A DNA stretch of 64,000 bases, from assembly GCA_000719025.1 (NCBI GenBank), contig JODP01000013.1:434001-498000 (forward strand). Reading direction: 5' to 3'. Positions 33,912 through 43,160 of the stretch are shown here, piece by piece. The notes below the pieces were generated by a model. The model had not been told where the DNA came from. It saw nothing but the letters and a program-made list of their open reading frames with translations, and ran no database searches. The DNA is from Kineosporia aurantiaca JCM 3230. Its GTDB lineage: Bacteria; Actinomycetota; Actinomycetes; Actinomycetales; Kineosporiaceae. Position numbers and translations under genes: made by a program. The first letter of the stretch is position 1; each line of letters opens with the position of its first letter.

Positions 33912-35518
33912 CCAGCACCAGCACGGCGGGCAAGCGGTACGACGTGGCAATCCTCGGAGCCGGGATGGCGGGCGGGATGCTCGCCGCGGTCCTGGCCCGG
34001 CAGGGCGTGGACGTGCTCCTCCTCGACGCCGGCACCCACCCCCGGTTCGCCGTCGGGGAGTCCACCATCCCCTACACCTCGGCGATGACCCGGATCGTGG
34101 CCGAGCGTTACCAGGTTCCGGAGTTGCTCCCCCTGGCCAGTTTCCGGGGAATCATCGAACAGGTCTCACCGATGTGCGGCAAGAAGCAGAACTTCGGCTT
34201 CGTCCACCACACCGAGGGCGAGGCCCAGGACCCGCGGCGGATCAACCAGCTGGTCGTCCCCGAGTGGCAGCGCACCGAGACCCACCTGTTCCGGCAGGAC
34301 ATCGACAGCTACCTGGTCAACGTCGCGGTCAAGTACGGCGCCACCCCGCAGCTGTCCACCCGGATCACCGGGATCACGGCCGACCGGGACACCGGTGTGG
34401 TCCTGCGTTCCGACCGCGGGGAGGAGTTCCACGCGCAGTACCTGGTGGACGGAAGCGGTCACCGTTCACCGGTTTCCGAGGCCTACGGGCTCCGCGAGGA
34501 ACCGACCCGGGCCCGGCACCATTCCCGGTCGATCTTCACCCACATGATCGGCGTGACCCCGTTCGACGACGCGGCCGCGGCCCAGGACCACGACCAGCCC
34601 AGTCCGTGGCACCAGGGCACCCTGCACCACGTCTTCGACGGCGGCTGGCTGTGGGTGATCCCGTTCGACAACCATGAGGAGTCGCTGAACCCCCTCTGCA
34701 GCGTCGGGCTGACCCTGGACGAACGGGTCCACCCCAAGCCGGAGACCAGCGCCGAGGCCGAGTTCGACGCCTTCCTGGGGCGTTTCCCGCAGATCGCCGA
34801 GCAGTTCCGCAACGCCGCGGCGGTCCGGCCGTGGGTCAGCACCGGCCGCCTGCAGTACTCGGTGAGCAACACCGTCGGGGACCGCTACTGCCTCACCTCG
34901 CACGCGGCCGGTTTCATCGACGCGCTCTACTCGCGGGGGCTGACCAACACCCTGGAGGTGGTCAATGCCCTGGCCTGGCGGCTGATCGCGGCCGCCCGGG
35001 ACGGCGACTGGTCGACCGAGCGCTTCACCTACGTGAACGACCTGCAGCAGGGGCTTTTCGATGTGCACGACGATCTGGCCTACAGCTCGTTCGTCGGGTT
35101 CCGGGACTACGAGCTGTGGAACGCCGTCACCCGGGTCTGGGAGGCGACGAGCATCATGCCGACCATGACCGTCGAGCGCGCCTACCGCGGGTTTCTCGCC
35201 GACCGGGACGACCAGATCCTGATGGCCCTCGAGAAGCGTTCCGCGATGGGCCTTCCGGACCCGGTCGGGCCGGACATCGCGGAGCTGCTCACCTTCACCC
35301 GGGAAACCTGCCAGTCGGTGGAGGCCGGCACCCTGACCGCCGCCGAGGCCGCGGCCCGGATCTTCGCCCGGGTCGGGGAGTCGGACTTCCTGCCCACCCC
35401 GTTCGGGCTGGGCGACCCGGCGAACCGCTGTTTCGAGGCGACTCCCGACCTGCTGCTCAGCGCCCGTACCTGGGGCACCGAGCAGGCGCCGGCCCACGTG
35501 GCCCAGCTCTTCGGCTGA
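33908..35518 (+). CDS. Flavin-dependent halogenase-like enzyme 2
   Basis: This 536-residue paralogue of the enzyme at 22775 shares collinear motifs: ILGAGMAGG (FAD), VGESTIPY (49-56, close to the halogenase GEST.P form), CGKKQNFGF with candidate catalytic Lys93, and WLWVIP (247-252, WxWxIP). The two copies differ at many positions, so they probably act at different ring positions or on different intermediates. A flavin reductase at 37558 can supply FADH2. ATG 33908 overlaps the preceding stop. Confidence 0.82.
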   Translation: MTSTSTAGKRYDVAILGAGMAGGMLAAVLARQGVDVLLLDAGTHPRFAVGESTIPYTSAMTRIVAERYQVPELLPLASFRGIIEQVSPMCGKKQNFGFVHHTEGEAQDPRRINQLVVPEWQRTETHLFRQDIDSYLVNVAVKYGATPQLSTRITGITADRDTGVVLRSDRGEEFHAQYLVDGSGHRSPVSEAYGLREEPTRARHHSRSIFTHMIGVTPFDDAAAAQDHDQPSPWHQGTLHHVFDGGWLWVIPFDNHEESLNPLCSVGLTLDERVHPKPETSAEAEFDAFLGRFPQIAEQFRNAAAVRPWVSTGRLQYSVSNTVGDRYCLTSHAAGFIDALYSRGLTNTLEVVNALAWRLIAAARDGDWSTERFTYVNDLQQGLFDVHDDLAYSSFVGFRDYELWNAVTRVWEATSIMPTMTVERAYRGFLADRDDQILMALEKRSAMGLPDPVGPDIAELLTFTRETCQSVEAGTLTAAEAAARIFARVGESDFLPTPFGLGDPANRCFEATPDLLLSARTWGTEQAPAHVAQLFG

Positions 35519-35534
35519 AAGGAGGACCACCGAC

Positions 35535-37565
35535 ATGAACACGGACATCGACACGGACGTCGTGGTGGTGGGCGCCGGACCGGCCGGGCTGATGCTGGCC
35601 GGTGAGCTCCGGCTCGGCGGGGCCCGGGTGATGGTGCTGGAGCGGCTCCGGGAACCCAGCGGCCAGTCGCGCGGTCTGGGGTTCACCACCCGGACCGTGG
35701 AGATCTTCGACCAGCGCGGCCTGCTGCCCCTCCTGGGAAACCCCGAACGCAGCCGGCTGGGGCACTTCGGCGGGATGCAGTTCGACTACGGGGAACTCGA
35801 GGACGCCGACTTCGGCGCGCGCGGCGTTCCCCAGCACCGCACCGAGGAATGCCTGGCCACCTGGGCCGTCGGTCTGGGCGCCGACCTGCGCCGAGGCTGG
35901 GACGTAAGAGACCTGGTCCCGGACGACTCCGGGGTCGAGGTGGTGGCCGACACGCCGGACGGTGAACGGCGGGTGCACGGCCGCTATCTGGTGGGAACCG
36001 ACGGAGGGCACAGCACCGTGCGCCGGCTGGCCGGTTTCGCCTTCCCGGGGACCGCCGCCACCCGGCAGATGTATCTGGCCGACGTGACCGGCGCCGGGAT
36101 CCGGCCCCGGTTCCTGGGCGAGCGCCGGCCCGGAGGCATGGTGATGGCCGCCCCGCTGGCGCCCGGGACCGACCGGATCATCATCGTTGAGGACGGGTCG
36201 ACGGCCGGGGAGCGCAAGGAGGTCCCGACCTTCGGTGAACTGGCCGACCGCTGGGAGCGGCTGACCGGCGAGGACATCCACGGGGCCCGGGCCACCTGGA
36301 TCGGCTCGTTCACCGACCGCACCCGCCAGGCGACCGAGTACCGGCGCGGCCGGGTCCTGCTGGCCGGTGACGCGGCCCACGTCCATCTCCCGGCCGGGGG
36401 TCAGGGGCTGAGCACCGGGGTCCAGGACGCCATGAACCTGGGCTGGAAGCTCGCCGCCGAGGTCGCCGGGCACGCCCCGGCGGACCTGCTCGACACCTAT
36501 CACTCGGAGCGGCACTCGGTCGGGCAGCGGCTCCTGATGAACACCCGGGCCCAGGGAATGCTCTTCGTCGGTGGACCGGACATGGACCCGCTGCGCTCGC
36601 TCATGAGCGAGCTGGTCGCTCTCTCCGGGGTGCGCCGTCATCTGGCCGGCATCGTCAGTGGTCTGGACATCCGGTACGACGTCGGGAACAGCCACCCCCT
36701 CGCCGGGTCCCGGCTGCCTCCCCGCACCCTGACGGTGATCCCGGACCCCGACGACCCGAACGCCGGACCGCGCCGGGTCAGCACCGCCGAGCTCCTGCAC
36801 GGCGGCCGGGGCCTGCTGCTGGACCTGACCGGCGAACCGGGTACCCGCAAGCTGGGCGAGGGCTGGGAGGACCGGGTGGTGACCGTCACCGCCGAGGCGG
36901 ACGACGTCCTCGGGCCCGGTACCGGCCCGCTCGCCCTGCTGGTCCGGCCGGACGGCTACATCGCCTGGGCGGGCTCCGCCGGGGCGGTCCCGGACGGCCT
37001 GCCCACCGCCCTGAGGCGCTGGTTCGGCGAGCCCGGACCGGCCTGGTCACCACCCCCTGCCCGGTCCGTAACCCTTGGAGGAGAACCCATGTCGCTGATC
37101 GACGAACCGCTCGCCGGATCCCTCACCGAACGCCTGCGGCAGATGATCGACCGGGACGAGATCACCCGTCTGGCCGATCGCTATGTGCTGTGCCTGGATG
37201 CCGGCCGGGACGACGACGCCTGGCTGGAAACGGTTTTCACACCGGACGTACGGATGAGCTTCCCGATGGGCAGCTTCGAGGGGATGGCCGGCCTGCAGCG
37301 GTTCCAGCAGATGGCCCGGTCGAACTTCGCCCACAGCCACCACCTGGCCGGCAACTACGGGATCGAGGTCGACGGGGACACCGCCCAGGTGCGGGCGCAC
37401 CTGCTCGCCGTCCATGTCGCCGACGACCCCGCCACCCACTTCGACATCGGCGGCCACTACGACGCGGAGGCGGTCCGGACCCCGGAGGGCTGGCGTTTAC
37501 GCAGCCTGGACTTCCGGCTGGTCTGGTCCTCGGGGCCGATGCCGGAGGCCGCGCCCCATGACTGA
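35535..37565 (+). CDS. FAD hydroxylase 2 fused to a SnoaL-like domain
   Basis: This 676-residue two-part protein begins with an aromatic hydroxylase (about residues 1-505) with VVVGAGPAGLMLAGEL, GTDGGHSTVRR and VLLAGDAAHVHLPAGGQ. Residues 519-676 are a SnoaL/NTF2-like domain (MSLIDEP, then ITRLADRYVLCLDAG). The join contains a full Shine-Dalgarno GGAGGAG (37077-37083) five bases before an in-frame ATG (37089), so the second domain can also be made alone. SnoaL-like proteins act as cyclases, hydroxylases or dehydratases. It contains one TTA codon at 37497-37499. Confidence 0.9.
   Translation: MNTDIDTDVVVVGAGPAGLMLAGELRLGGARVMVLERLREPSGQSRGLGFTTRTVEIFDQRGLLPLLGNPERSRLGHFGGMQFDYGELEDADFGARGVPQHRTEECLATWAVGLGADLRRGWDVRDLVPDDSGVEVVADTPDGERRVHGRYLVGTDGGHSTVRRLAGFAFPGTAATRQMYLADVTGAGIRPRFLGERRPGGMVMAAPLAPGTDRIIIVEDGSTAGERKEVPTFGELADRWERLTGEDIHGARATWIGSFTDRTRQATEYRRGRVLLAGDAAHVHLPAGGQGLSTGVQDAMNLGWKLAAEVAGHAPADLLDTYHSERHSVGQRLLMNTRAQGMLFVGGPDMDPLRSLMSELVALSGVRRHLAGIVSGLDIRYDVGNSHPLAGSRLPPRTLTVIPDPDDPNAGPRRVSTAELLHGGRGLLLDLTGEPGTRKLGEGWEDRVVTVTAEADDVLGPGTGPLALLVRPDGYIAWAGSAGAVPDGLPTALRRWFGEPGPAWSPPPARSVTLGGEPMSLIDEPLAGSLTERLRQMIDRDEITRLADRYVLCLDAGRDDDAWLETVFTPDVRMSFPMGSFEGMAGLQRFQQMARSNFAHSHHLAGNYGIEVDGDTAQVRAHLLAVHVADDPATHFDIGGHYDAEAVRTPEGWRLRSLDFRLVWSSGPMPEAAPHD
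37077..37091 (+). promoter_or_regulatory. Internal ribosome site and start inside the fusion gene
   Basis: GGAGGAG (37077-37083), a 5-base spacer and ATG (37089-37091) lie in frame within the fusion gene. Initiation here would give a free 158-residue SnoaL-like protein ending at 37565. It is one of the best ribosome sites in the cluster. Confidence 0.75.
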
Positions 37566-38139
37566 GCCGATCACCCGGCGGGCGACCGAGCGCACCAGCG
37601 GCCCGACCCTCGCCCTGCACCAGCTCCGCCCGATCGACCCGCGGACCCTGCGTCAGGTGTGCGGCATGTGGGTCACCGGAGTGACGGTGATCACCACCGG
37701 CAGCGGCCCGACCTCGGCCGGGGCCACGGTCAACTCGTTCACCTCGGTCTCCCTGGACCCGCCGCTGGTGCTGTTCTGCCTGCATCGCGGTTCCCGCCTG
37801 CTACCCGTCCTGGAGGAGTCCGGATCATTCGGGGTCAACTTCCTCGCCGGGCAGCAGGAGAAGCTCGCCACCGCCTTCGCCCGATCCGAGACCGCGCTGC
37901 TGAACCTTTTCGAGCACCACCACTCCGGGGACGGCGTCCCGGTCCTGTCCCGCGCCCTGTCGTTCCTGGCCTGCCGGGTGACCGAGCGCTTCGAGGGCGG
38001 CGACCACGTGATCGTCGTCGGGGAGGTGCTCGAACTCGGCGTGCCCCGGCACGACCGGGAGCCGCTGATCTTCTTCGGCGGCGCCTTGGCGACGCTCGAG
38101 ACCCAGCCCTTCGGCGCCCCCCAGATCTGGGACCTGTGA
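37558..38139 (+). CDS. Flavin reductase
   Basis: This 193-residue split-barrel NAD(P)H:flavin oxidoreductase contains CGMWVTGVTVITTG, NSFTSVSLDPPLVLFCLH and GVNFLAGQQEKLATAF. It would supply reduced flavin to the two halogenases. The group A hydroxylases reduce their own FAD and should not need it. ATG 37558 overlaps the end of the fusion gene by 8 bp, giving tight coupling. Confidence 0.9.
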   Translation: MTEPITRRATERTSGPTLALHQLRPIDPRTLRQVCGMWVTGVTVITTGSGPTSAGATVNSFTSVSLDPPLVLFCLHRGSRLLPVLEESGSFGVNFLAGQQEKLATAFARSETALLNLFEHHHSGDGVPVLSRALSFLACRVTERFEGGDHVIVVGEVLELGVPRHDREPLIFFGGALATLETQPFGAPQIWDL

Positions 38140-38191
38140 TCTACGACCACCCACGACATCGAGGTTTTCGCCCGACGAACTGGAGGACTCC

Positions 38192-39541
38192 GTGCTGTCC
38201 AGCCCGGCTTCGGACACCGAACTGACCCTGGCCGCCACCATGGTGGCGATCTCCCTCACTCTCATCCTCGGCGGGCTGCTGCGCCCGCTGGTCGCCCGCC
38301 TGCGCCAGCCGCCGGTGATCGGCGAGGTGGCCGCGGGCATCGTGCTCGGCCCGAGCCTGCTCGGCCTGCTGCCCGGGGACCTGACCGGCCGGCTGTTCCC
38401 GGCCGACGTCCGCTCGATGCTCACCGCGGTCGCCCAGGTCGGCGTGCTGCTCTTTCTGTTCATGGTCGGCTGGGAGTTCGAGAAACGGCTGCTGACCGGG
38501 CGCCGGACGATGGCGGTCTCGGTGTCGCTCACCTCGGTCGTCCTGTCCTTCGGACTCGGCGTGGCGCTGGCGTTCTGGCTCTACGGCGGGCACCGGGACG
38601 TCGGCGGAACCACCATCTCGCGAACCGCTTTCGTGCTGTTCATCGGCGCGGCGATGGCGATCACCGCGTTCCCGGTGCTGGCCCGCATCCTCACCGACCG
38701 GGGGCTGTCGCGCACTCCGGTCGGCGCGCTCGCCCTGGCCAGTGCGGCCATCGACGACGTCCTCGCCTGGTGCATCCTGGCTCTGGTCTCGGCGGTCGCG
38801 ACCGCCGGGGACGGCGGTGACCTGGCCCAGATCGCCGCTCTGTCGGTGGTTTACGTCCTGGCCATGTTCGCCCTGCGCCCGGCGCTGGCCGCCCTGGTCC
38901 GCCGGCTCGGAGCCGGTCCCGGCTCCCCGTTCCTGCTCGGCGCCCTGGTCTCGGGCGTGTTCCTGTCCTCCTACGCAACCACCTGGATCGGCATCCACGC
39001 GATCTTCGGGGCCTTCCTGTTCGGCTACATCATGCCCCGGGAGCCCTCCGCCGACGTCGAGGTCCAGGTGCGCCGGCCCCTGGAGGTGGTGAGCATGCTC
39101 CTGCTGCCGGTGTTCTTCATCGTCACCGGTCTGGGGGTGGACATCTCGAGCCTGGCCGGCCGCAACTGGCTGGAACTGGCCGCCGTCATCGCCGTCGCCT
39201 GCCTGGGCAAGTTCGCCGGGGCCGTGCTGCCGGCCCGGGCGCTGGGCCTGTCCTGGCCCGAGACCCGGACCCTCGGGCTGCTGATGAACACCCGGGGACT
39301 GACCGAGCTGATCATCCTGAACGCCGGGCGGGGGCTCGGGATCCTGGACACCGGCATGTTCACGATCATGGTGATCATGGCGCTGGTCACCACCGCGATG
39401 GCCGGGCCCCTGCTGCCGCGCGGCCCGGGCGGCCCGGGCGGCCCGGGCGGCCTGCCGCCGGACCTCGTCCGGGCTCAACCGGAACAACCAGAGGCCGGCG
39501 GCGTCCCGGCCGGCCCCGCCGCGGAGGTGACGGCGCGATGA
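38192..39541 (+). CDS. CPA2-type cation:proton antiporter
   Basis: This 449-residue membrane protein has about 12 helices and resembles Kef/Na+/H+ exchangers: VIGEVAAGIVLGPSLLGLLP, TAFPVLARILTD and MNTRGLTELIILNAG. Such antiporters recur in aromatic polyketide clusters and may export product or adjust pH/ion balance; the role is not settled. GTG 38192 has GGAGG upstream. The tail holds Gly-Gly-Pro units from 9-bp repeats near 39420-39448. Its stop overlaps the next start as ATGA. Confidence 0.87.
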   Translation: MLSSPASDTELTLAATMVAISLTLILGGLLRPLVARLRQPPVIGEVAAGIVLGPSLLGLLPGDLTGRLFPADVRSMLTAVAQVGVLLFLFMVGWEFEKRLLTGRRTMAVSVSLTSVVLSFGLGVALAFWLYGGHRDVGGTTISRTAFVLFIGAAMAITAFPVLARILTDRGLSRTPVGALALASAAIDDVLAWCILALVSAVATAGDGGDLAQIAALSVVYVLAMFALRPALAALVRRLGAGPGSPFLLGALVSGVFLSSYATTWIGIHAIFGAFLFGYIMPREPSADVEVQVRRPLEVVSMLLLPVFFIVTGLGVDISSLAGRNWLELAAVIAVACLGKFAGAVLPARALGLSWPETRTLGLLMNTRGLTELIILNAGRGLGILDTGMFTIMVIMALVTTAMAGPLLPRGPGGPGGPGGLPPDLVRAQPEQPEAGGVPAGPAAEVTAR

Positions 39542-41229
39542 CCGACCTCGTCGAGGCCCCGGCCGCCCCGGTCCAGTGGATCCTCTGCCCGGCCTGCCGG
39601 TCGATCCACTACGCCCCGCGCTGGCGTCGCAGCCTGGGGGTCTGCCCGGACTGCGAGCACCACTCACGGGTGGACGCCCGCACCCGCATCCTCCAGCTCG
39701 CCGACGAGGGCAGTGTCGAGACGGTCGACCTGCCCTCCGGGACCGTGCCCGACCACCTCGGCTTCGTCGACACCATGCCCTACCCGGAGCGACTGGCCCG
39801 GGCCCGCTCGAGCACCGGCCTGGACGCGGCGGTGCTGGTCGCCGTCATCCGGGTGGAGGGTTCCCCGGTGGTGGCCGCCGTCATGGACTTCAATTTCATG
39901 GGGGGCAGCCTGGGATCCGTCGCCGGGGAGGCGATCACCCGGGCCGCCCGGAAGGCGATCGACCACGGGCTGCCGTTGCTGGTCGTGCCCAGCTCCGGCG
40001 GCGCCCGGATGCAGGAGGGCGCGATCTCGCTGATGCAGCTGGCCAAGACCAGTGCGGCGTGGGCCGAGCTGGACGAGGCCGGGTTGCTGACCATCTCCCT
40101 GATCACCGATCCCACCTACGGCGGGGTGGCGGCGTCCTTCGCCTCGCTGTCCGACGTGATCATCGGGGAGAAGGGGGCCCGGTTGGGCTTCGCCGGGCGC
40201 CGGGTGATCGAGCAGACCATCCGGCAGCGGCTGCCGAAGAACTTCCAGACCGTGGAGTTCATGCAGGAGAACGGCTTCGTGGACATCGTGGCGCCACGCT
40301 CCGGGCTGCGCGAGGTGATCGGGCGGCTGCTGCGTACGGGTGGGTGCCCGGACCCCGAGGCGCCGGCTCCCCGGACCACCGACGACACCCCGGTGATCGT
40401 GACCGACGCCGGCCGGCTGCCCGTGCACGAGGCCTGGCGACAGGTCCGACGGGCCCGGGACCTGTCCCGGCCCACCACGCAGGACTATCTGGCGTTGGCC
40501 TTCGACGATTTCCAGGAGCTGCGCGGCGACCGGGCCTTCGAGGACTGCCGGGCGATGCTCGCCGGGCTGGCCCGGCTGGACGGGCGGCCGGTGGCGGTGA
40601 TCGGGCAGCAGAAGGGGCACATCCCGAACGAGCTGCGCGAACACAGTTTCGGCATGCCCAGCCCGGCCGGGTACCGCAAGGCCGGCCGGGTCATGCGGCT
40701 GGCCGCCAAACTCGGGCTTCCGGTGGTCACCCTGGTGGACACCCCCGGCGCCTTTCCCGGCGAGAAGGCCGAACAGGGCGGCCAGGCCTCGGCGATCGCC
40801 GAGACCCTGCGGCTGATGACCTCCCTGCCGGTCCCGGTGGTCAGCGTGATCACCGGCGAGGGCGGCAGCGGCGGGGCCCTCGGGATCGCGGTGGCGAACA
40901 CCGTGCTGATGTGGGAGCACGCGGTCTACTCGGTGATCAGCCCGGAGGGCTGCGCCTCGATCCTGTGGGGGGACGCCGCCAAGAGCGCCACGGCCGCAGC
41001 CGCCCTCGGCTTGACCTCCCGTGCTCTGCTCGAACTCGGGGTGGTCGACGGTGTCCTGCCCGAACCCGGTGAGGGCGTCGGGACCGATCCCCTCGCGGCC
41101 GCCGACCGGTTGCGCCGGGCCCTGACCCAGAGCCTCGACGGCCTGGCCCTGATGTCCGGCGAGGAACTGGTGAAACACCGGCGGGTCCGGTTCCACCAGT
41201 TCGGGAGCTTCCAGGAGACCCAGAGATGA
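39538..41229 (+). CDS. accDA: Acetyl-CoA carboxylase carboxyltransferase, fused AccD-AccA
   Basis: This 563-residue protein joins the beta subunit (about residues 1-280) and the alpha subunit (about 300-560). The zinc ribbon has Cys17, Cys20, Cys36 and Cys39. VVPSSGGARMQEGA and ITGEGGSGGALGIAVAN are the CoA and biotin-site loops. With the following accB and accC it makes a complete acetyl-CoA carboxylase that feeds malonyl-CoA to the PKS. Dedicated copies like this are known in several aromatic polyketide clusters. Confidence 0.93.
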   Translation: MTDLVEAPAAPVQWILCPACRSIHYAPRWRRSLGVCPDCEHHSRVDARTRILQLADEGSVETVDLPSGTVPDHLGFVDTMPYPERLARARSSTGLDAAVLVAVIRVEGSPVVAAVMDFNFMGGSLGSVAGEAITRAARKAIDHGLPLLVVPSSGGARMQEGAISLMQLAKTSAAWAELDEAGLLTISLITDPTYGGVAASFASLSDVIIGEKGARLGFAGRRVIEQTIRQRLPKNFQTVEFMQENGFVDIVAPRSGLREVIGRLLRTGGCPDPEAPAPRTTDDTPVIVTDAGRLPVHEAWRQVRRARDLSRPTTQDYLALAFDDFQELRGDRAFEDCRAMLAGLARLDGRPVAVIGQQKGHIPNELREHSFGMPSPAGYRKAGRVMRLAAKLGLPVVTLVDTPGAFPGEKAEQGGQASAIAETLRLMTSLPVPVVSVITGEGGSGGALGIAVANTVLMWEHAVYSVISPEGCASILWGDAAKSATAAAALGLTSRALLELGVVDGVLPEPGEGVGTDPLAAADRLRRALTQSLDGLALMSGEELVKHRRVRFHQFGSFQETQR

Positions 41230-41747
41230 CCGACACCCTTGACCACTCCGGCGAGCAGTCCCCGTCGCAGGCCCGGCTCACCGCCCTTCAGAACGCGGCC
41301 CTGGATCTCCTGCACGGCTCCCCCCGGACGCCGGACCGGATCCGGCTGCGGATGGGTGACGTGAGCCTGGAACTGGACTGGGCCACGGATCCAGCACCCA
41401 GGGCGCCGGCGCCCAGCGATCCGGTGCCCAGCGATCCGGTGCCCGGGAGTCCAGCGCCGAGCTCGCCGGTTGTCGCGTCCCCGGAAGCCGGCGGGGTAGG
41501 AGACAGTCATCCCATCGTCTCCCCCACGGTGGGCACCTTCTTCAGAGCTCCCGAGCCGGGGGCCGAGCCCTTCGTCGGGGAGGGGGACCTGGTGACCCGG
41601 GGTCAGCAGATCGCGATCGTCGAGGCGATGAAGCTCATGCTGCCGGTCGAGGCCGACCGGCCCGGCCGGGTGAGTGCCGTGGTGGCCGAGGACGGTCAGG
41701 GCGTGGAATACGGCGAGACCCTGTTCCTGCTGGCCACGGACGACTGA
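41226..41747 (+). CDS. accB: Biotin carboxyl carrier protein
   Basis: This 173-residue biotin carrier has its biotinylated Lys136 in VEAMKLML. The C-terminal 75 residues are the biotinyl domain; the N-terminal 35 are helical. A Pro/Ala/Ser linker (about residues 55-85) of PVPSDPVPGS type joins them, coded by short direct repeats near 41395-41465. ATG 41226 overlaps the AccDA stop. Confidence 0.92.
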   Translation: MTDTLDHSGEQSPSQARLTALQNAALDLLHGSPRTPDRIRLRMGDVSLELDWATDPAPRAPAPSDPVPSDPVPGSPAPSSPVVASPEAGGVGDSHPIVSPTVGTFFRAPEPGAEPFVGEGDLVTRGQQIAIVEAMKLMLPVEADRPGRVSAVVAEDGQGVEYGETLFLLATDD

Positions 41748-41756
41748 GGGGGCGGC

Positions 41757-43151
41757 GTGTTCTCGAAGATTCTGGTGGCCAACCGGGGCGAGATCGCCGT
41801 GCGGGTGATCCGGGCGTGTCAGGAGCTGGGGATCCGCACGGTGGCCGTGTACTCGACCCGGGACCGTGATGGCGAGGCGGTCCGGCTCGCCGACGAATCC
41901 GTCCACATCGGCCCGGCCCCGTCGCGGCGCAGTTACCTGAACGCCGCGGCGGTGCTGGAGGCGGCCAAACGCACGGGCGCCCAGGCCGTGCATCCCGGTT
42001 ACGGGTTCCTTTCCGAGGACCCGGACTTCGCCGAGGCCTGTGCCGGGGAGGGCCTGGTCTTCATCGGTCCCCCGGCCGCGGCCATGCAGCGGCTCGGCGG
42101 CAAGATCTCGGCCCGGGCCCTGATGGCCGAGGCGGGGCTGCCCCTGCTCCCGGGCGGGCTGGACGCGATGGGGCCCGCCGAGGCCCAGACGCTCGCCGGA
42201 TCCATCGGTTATCCGGTCATCCTGAAACCGTCGGCCGGGGGCGGCGGTAAGGGCATGACGGTGGTGCGGGACCCGGCGGACTTCCTCGCCGCCTACGCGC
42301 GGGCCCAGGCCACTGCCCGGATGCTGTTCGGCGACGGTCGCGTCTACGTGGAGAAGTTCCTGTACCCGGCCCGGCACGTGGAGGTCCAGATTCTCTGCGA
42401 CGGGCACGGCGGCGCGATCCATCTGGGGGCCCGGGACTGCACCATGCAGCGTCGGCACCAGAAACTGGTCGAGGAGACCCCGGTTCCCGGCCTGCCGGCC
42501 GACCTGATCGACCGGATCGGCGACGCGGCCGTTCGGGGCGCGCAGGTGGCCGGGTACGTCGGCGCGGGGACCTTCGAGTTCCTCGTCGCCCCGGACCAGA
42601 GCTTCGCGTTCATGGAGGTGAACTGCCGGATCCAGGTGGAGCACCCGGTGACCGAGATGGTCACCGGGATCGACCTGGTGCAGGCCCAGGTGCGGATCGC
42701 GGCCGGCGAGCCGCTCGGGTTCGGCCAGGACGACGTGAAACTGCGGGGGGCGGCGATCGAGTGCCGGATCAACGCCGAGGACCCCACCCGGGACTTCGCC
42801 CCGAGCCCCGGGCGGGTCGAGGAGTTCCGGCCCCCCGCCGGCCCCTTCGTCCGGGTGGACACCCATGTGCGGGCCGGCGACCGGATTCCCCCGGACTACG
42901 ACTCGCTGATGGCCAAGCTGGTGGTGTGGGCCCCGGACCGGGACGCCGCGATCGCCCGGATGCGCCGGGCGCTGGCCGAGTTCCGGGTCTCCGGGGCCGG
43001 GCTGCGGACCACCACCGGGTTCCTGCGGGACCTCGTCGACACCCCGGCCTTCCGCCAGGTGACGCACCACATCACCTATGTCGACGAGTACCTGGGCCAG
43101 GCGGGCCGGACCGAGTCCACCGGGTCCGGAGCCACTTCGGAGGTCGCCTGA
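41757..43151 (+). CDS. accC: Biotin carboxylase
   Basis: This 464-residue ATP-grasp enzyme begins with the biotin carboxylase signature KILVANRGEIAVRVIRAC. The ATP loop is KPSAGGGGKGM and EVNCRIQVEHPVTEM carries metal and biotin-binding residues. It carboxylates the biotin of the AccB product. GTG 41757 lies 9 bp after accB, with GAGGG upstream. It is the last gene of the long co-oriented cluster operon. Confidence 0.93.
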   Translation: MFSKILVANRGEIAVRVIRACQELGIRTVAVYSTRDRDGEAVRLADESVHIGPAPSRRSYLNAAAVLEAAKRTGAQAVHPGYGFLSEDPDFAEACAGEGLVFIGPPAAAMQRLGGKISARALMAEAGLPLLPGGLDAMGPAEAQTLAGSIGYPVILKPSAGGGGKGMTVVRDPADFLAAYARAQATARMLFGDGRVYVEKFLYPARHVEVQILCDGHGGAIHLGARDCTMQRRHQKLVEETPVPGLPADLIDRIGDAAVRGAQVAGYVGAGTFEFLVAPDQSFAFMEVNCRIQVEHPVTEMVTGIDLVQAQVRIAAGEPLGFGQDDVKLRGAAIECRINAEDPTRDFAPSPGRVEEFRPPAGPFVRVDTHVRAGDRIPPDYDSLMAKLVVWAPDRDAAIARMRRALAEFRVSGAGLRTTTGFLRDLVDTPAFRQVTHHITYVDEYLGQAGRTESTGSGATSEVA

Positions 43152-43160
43152 ATCCCGGGC

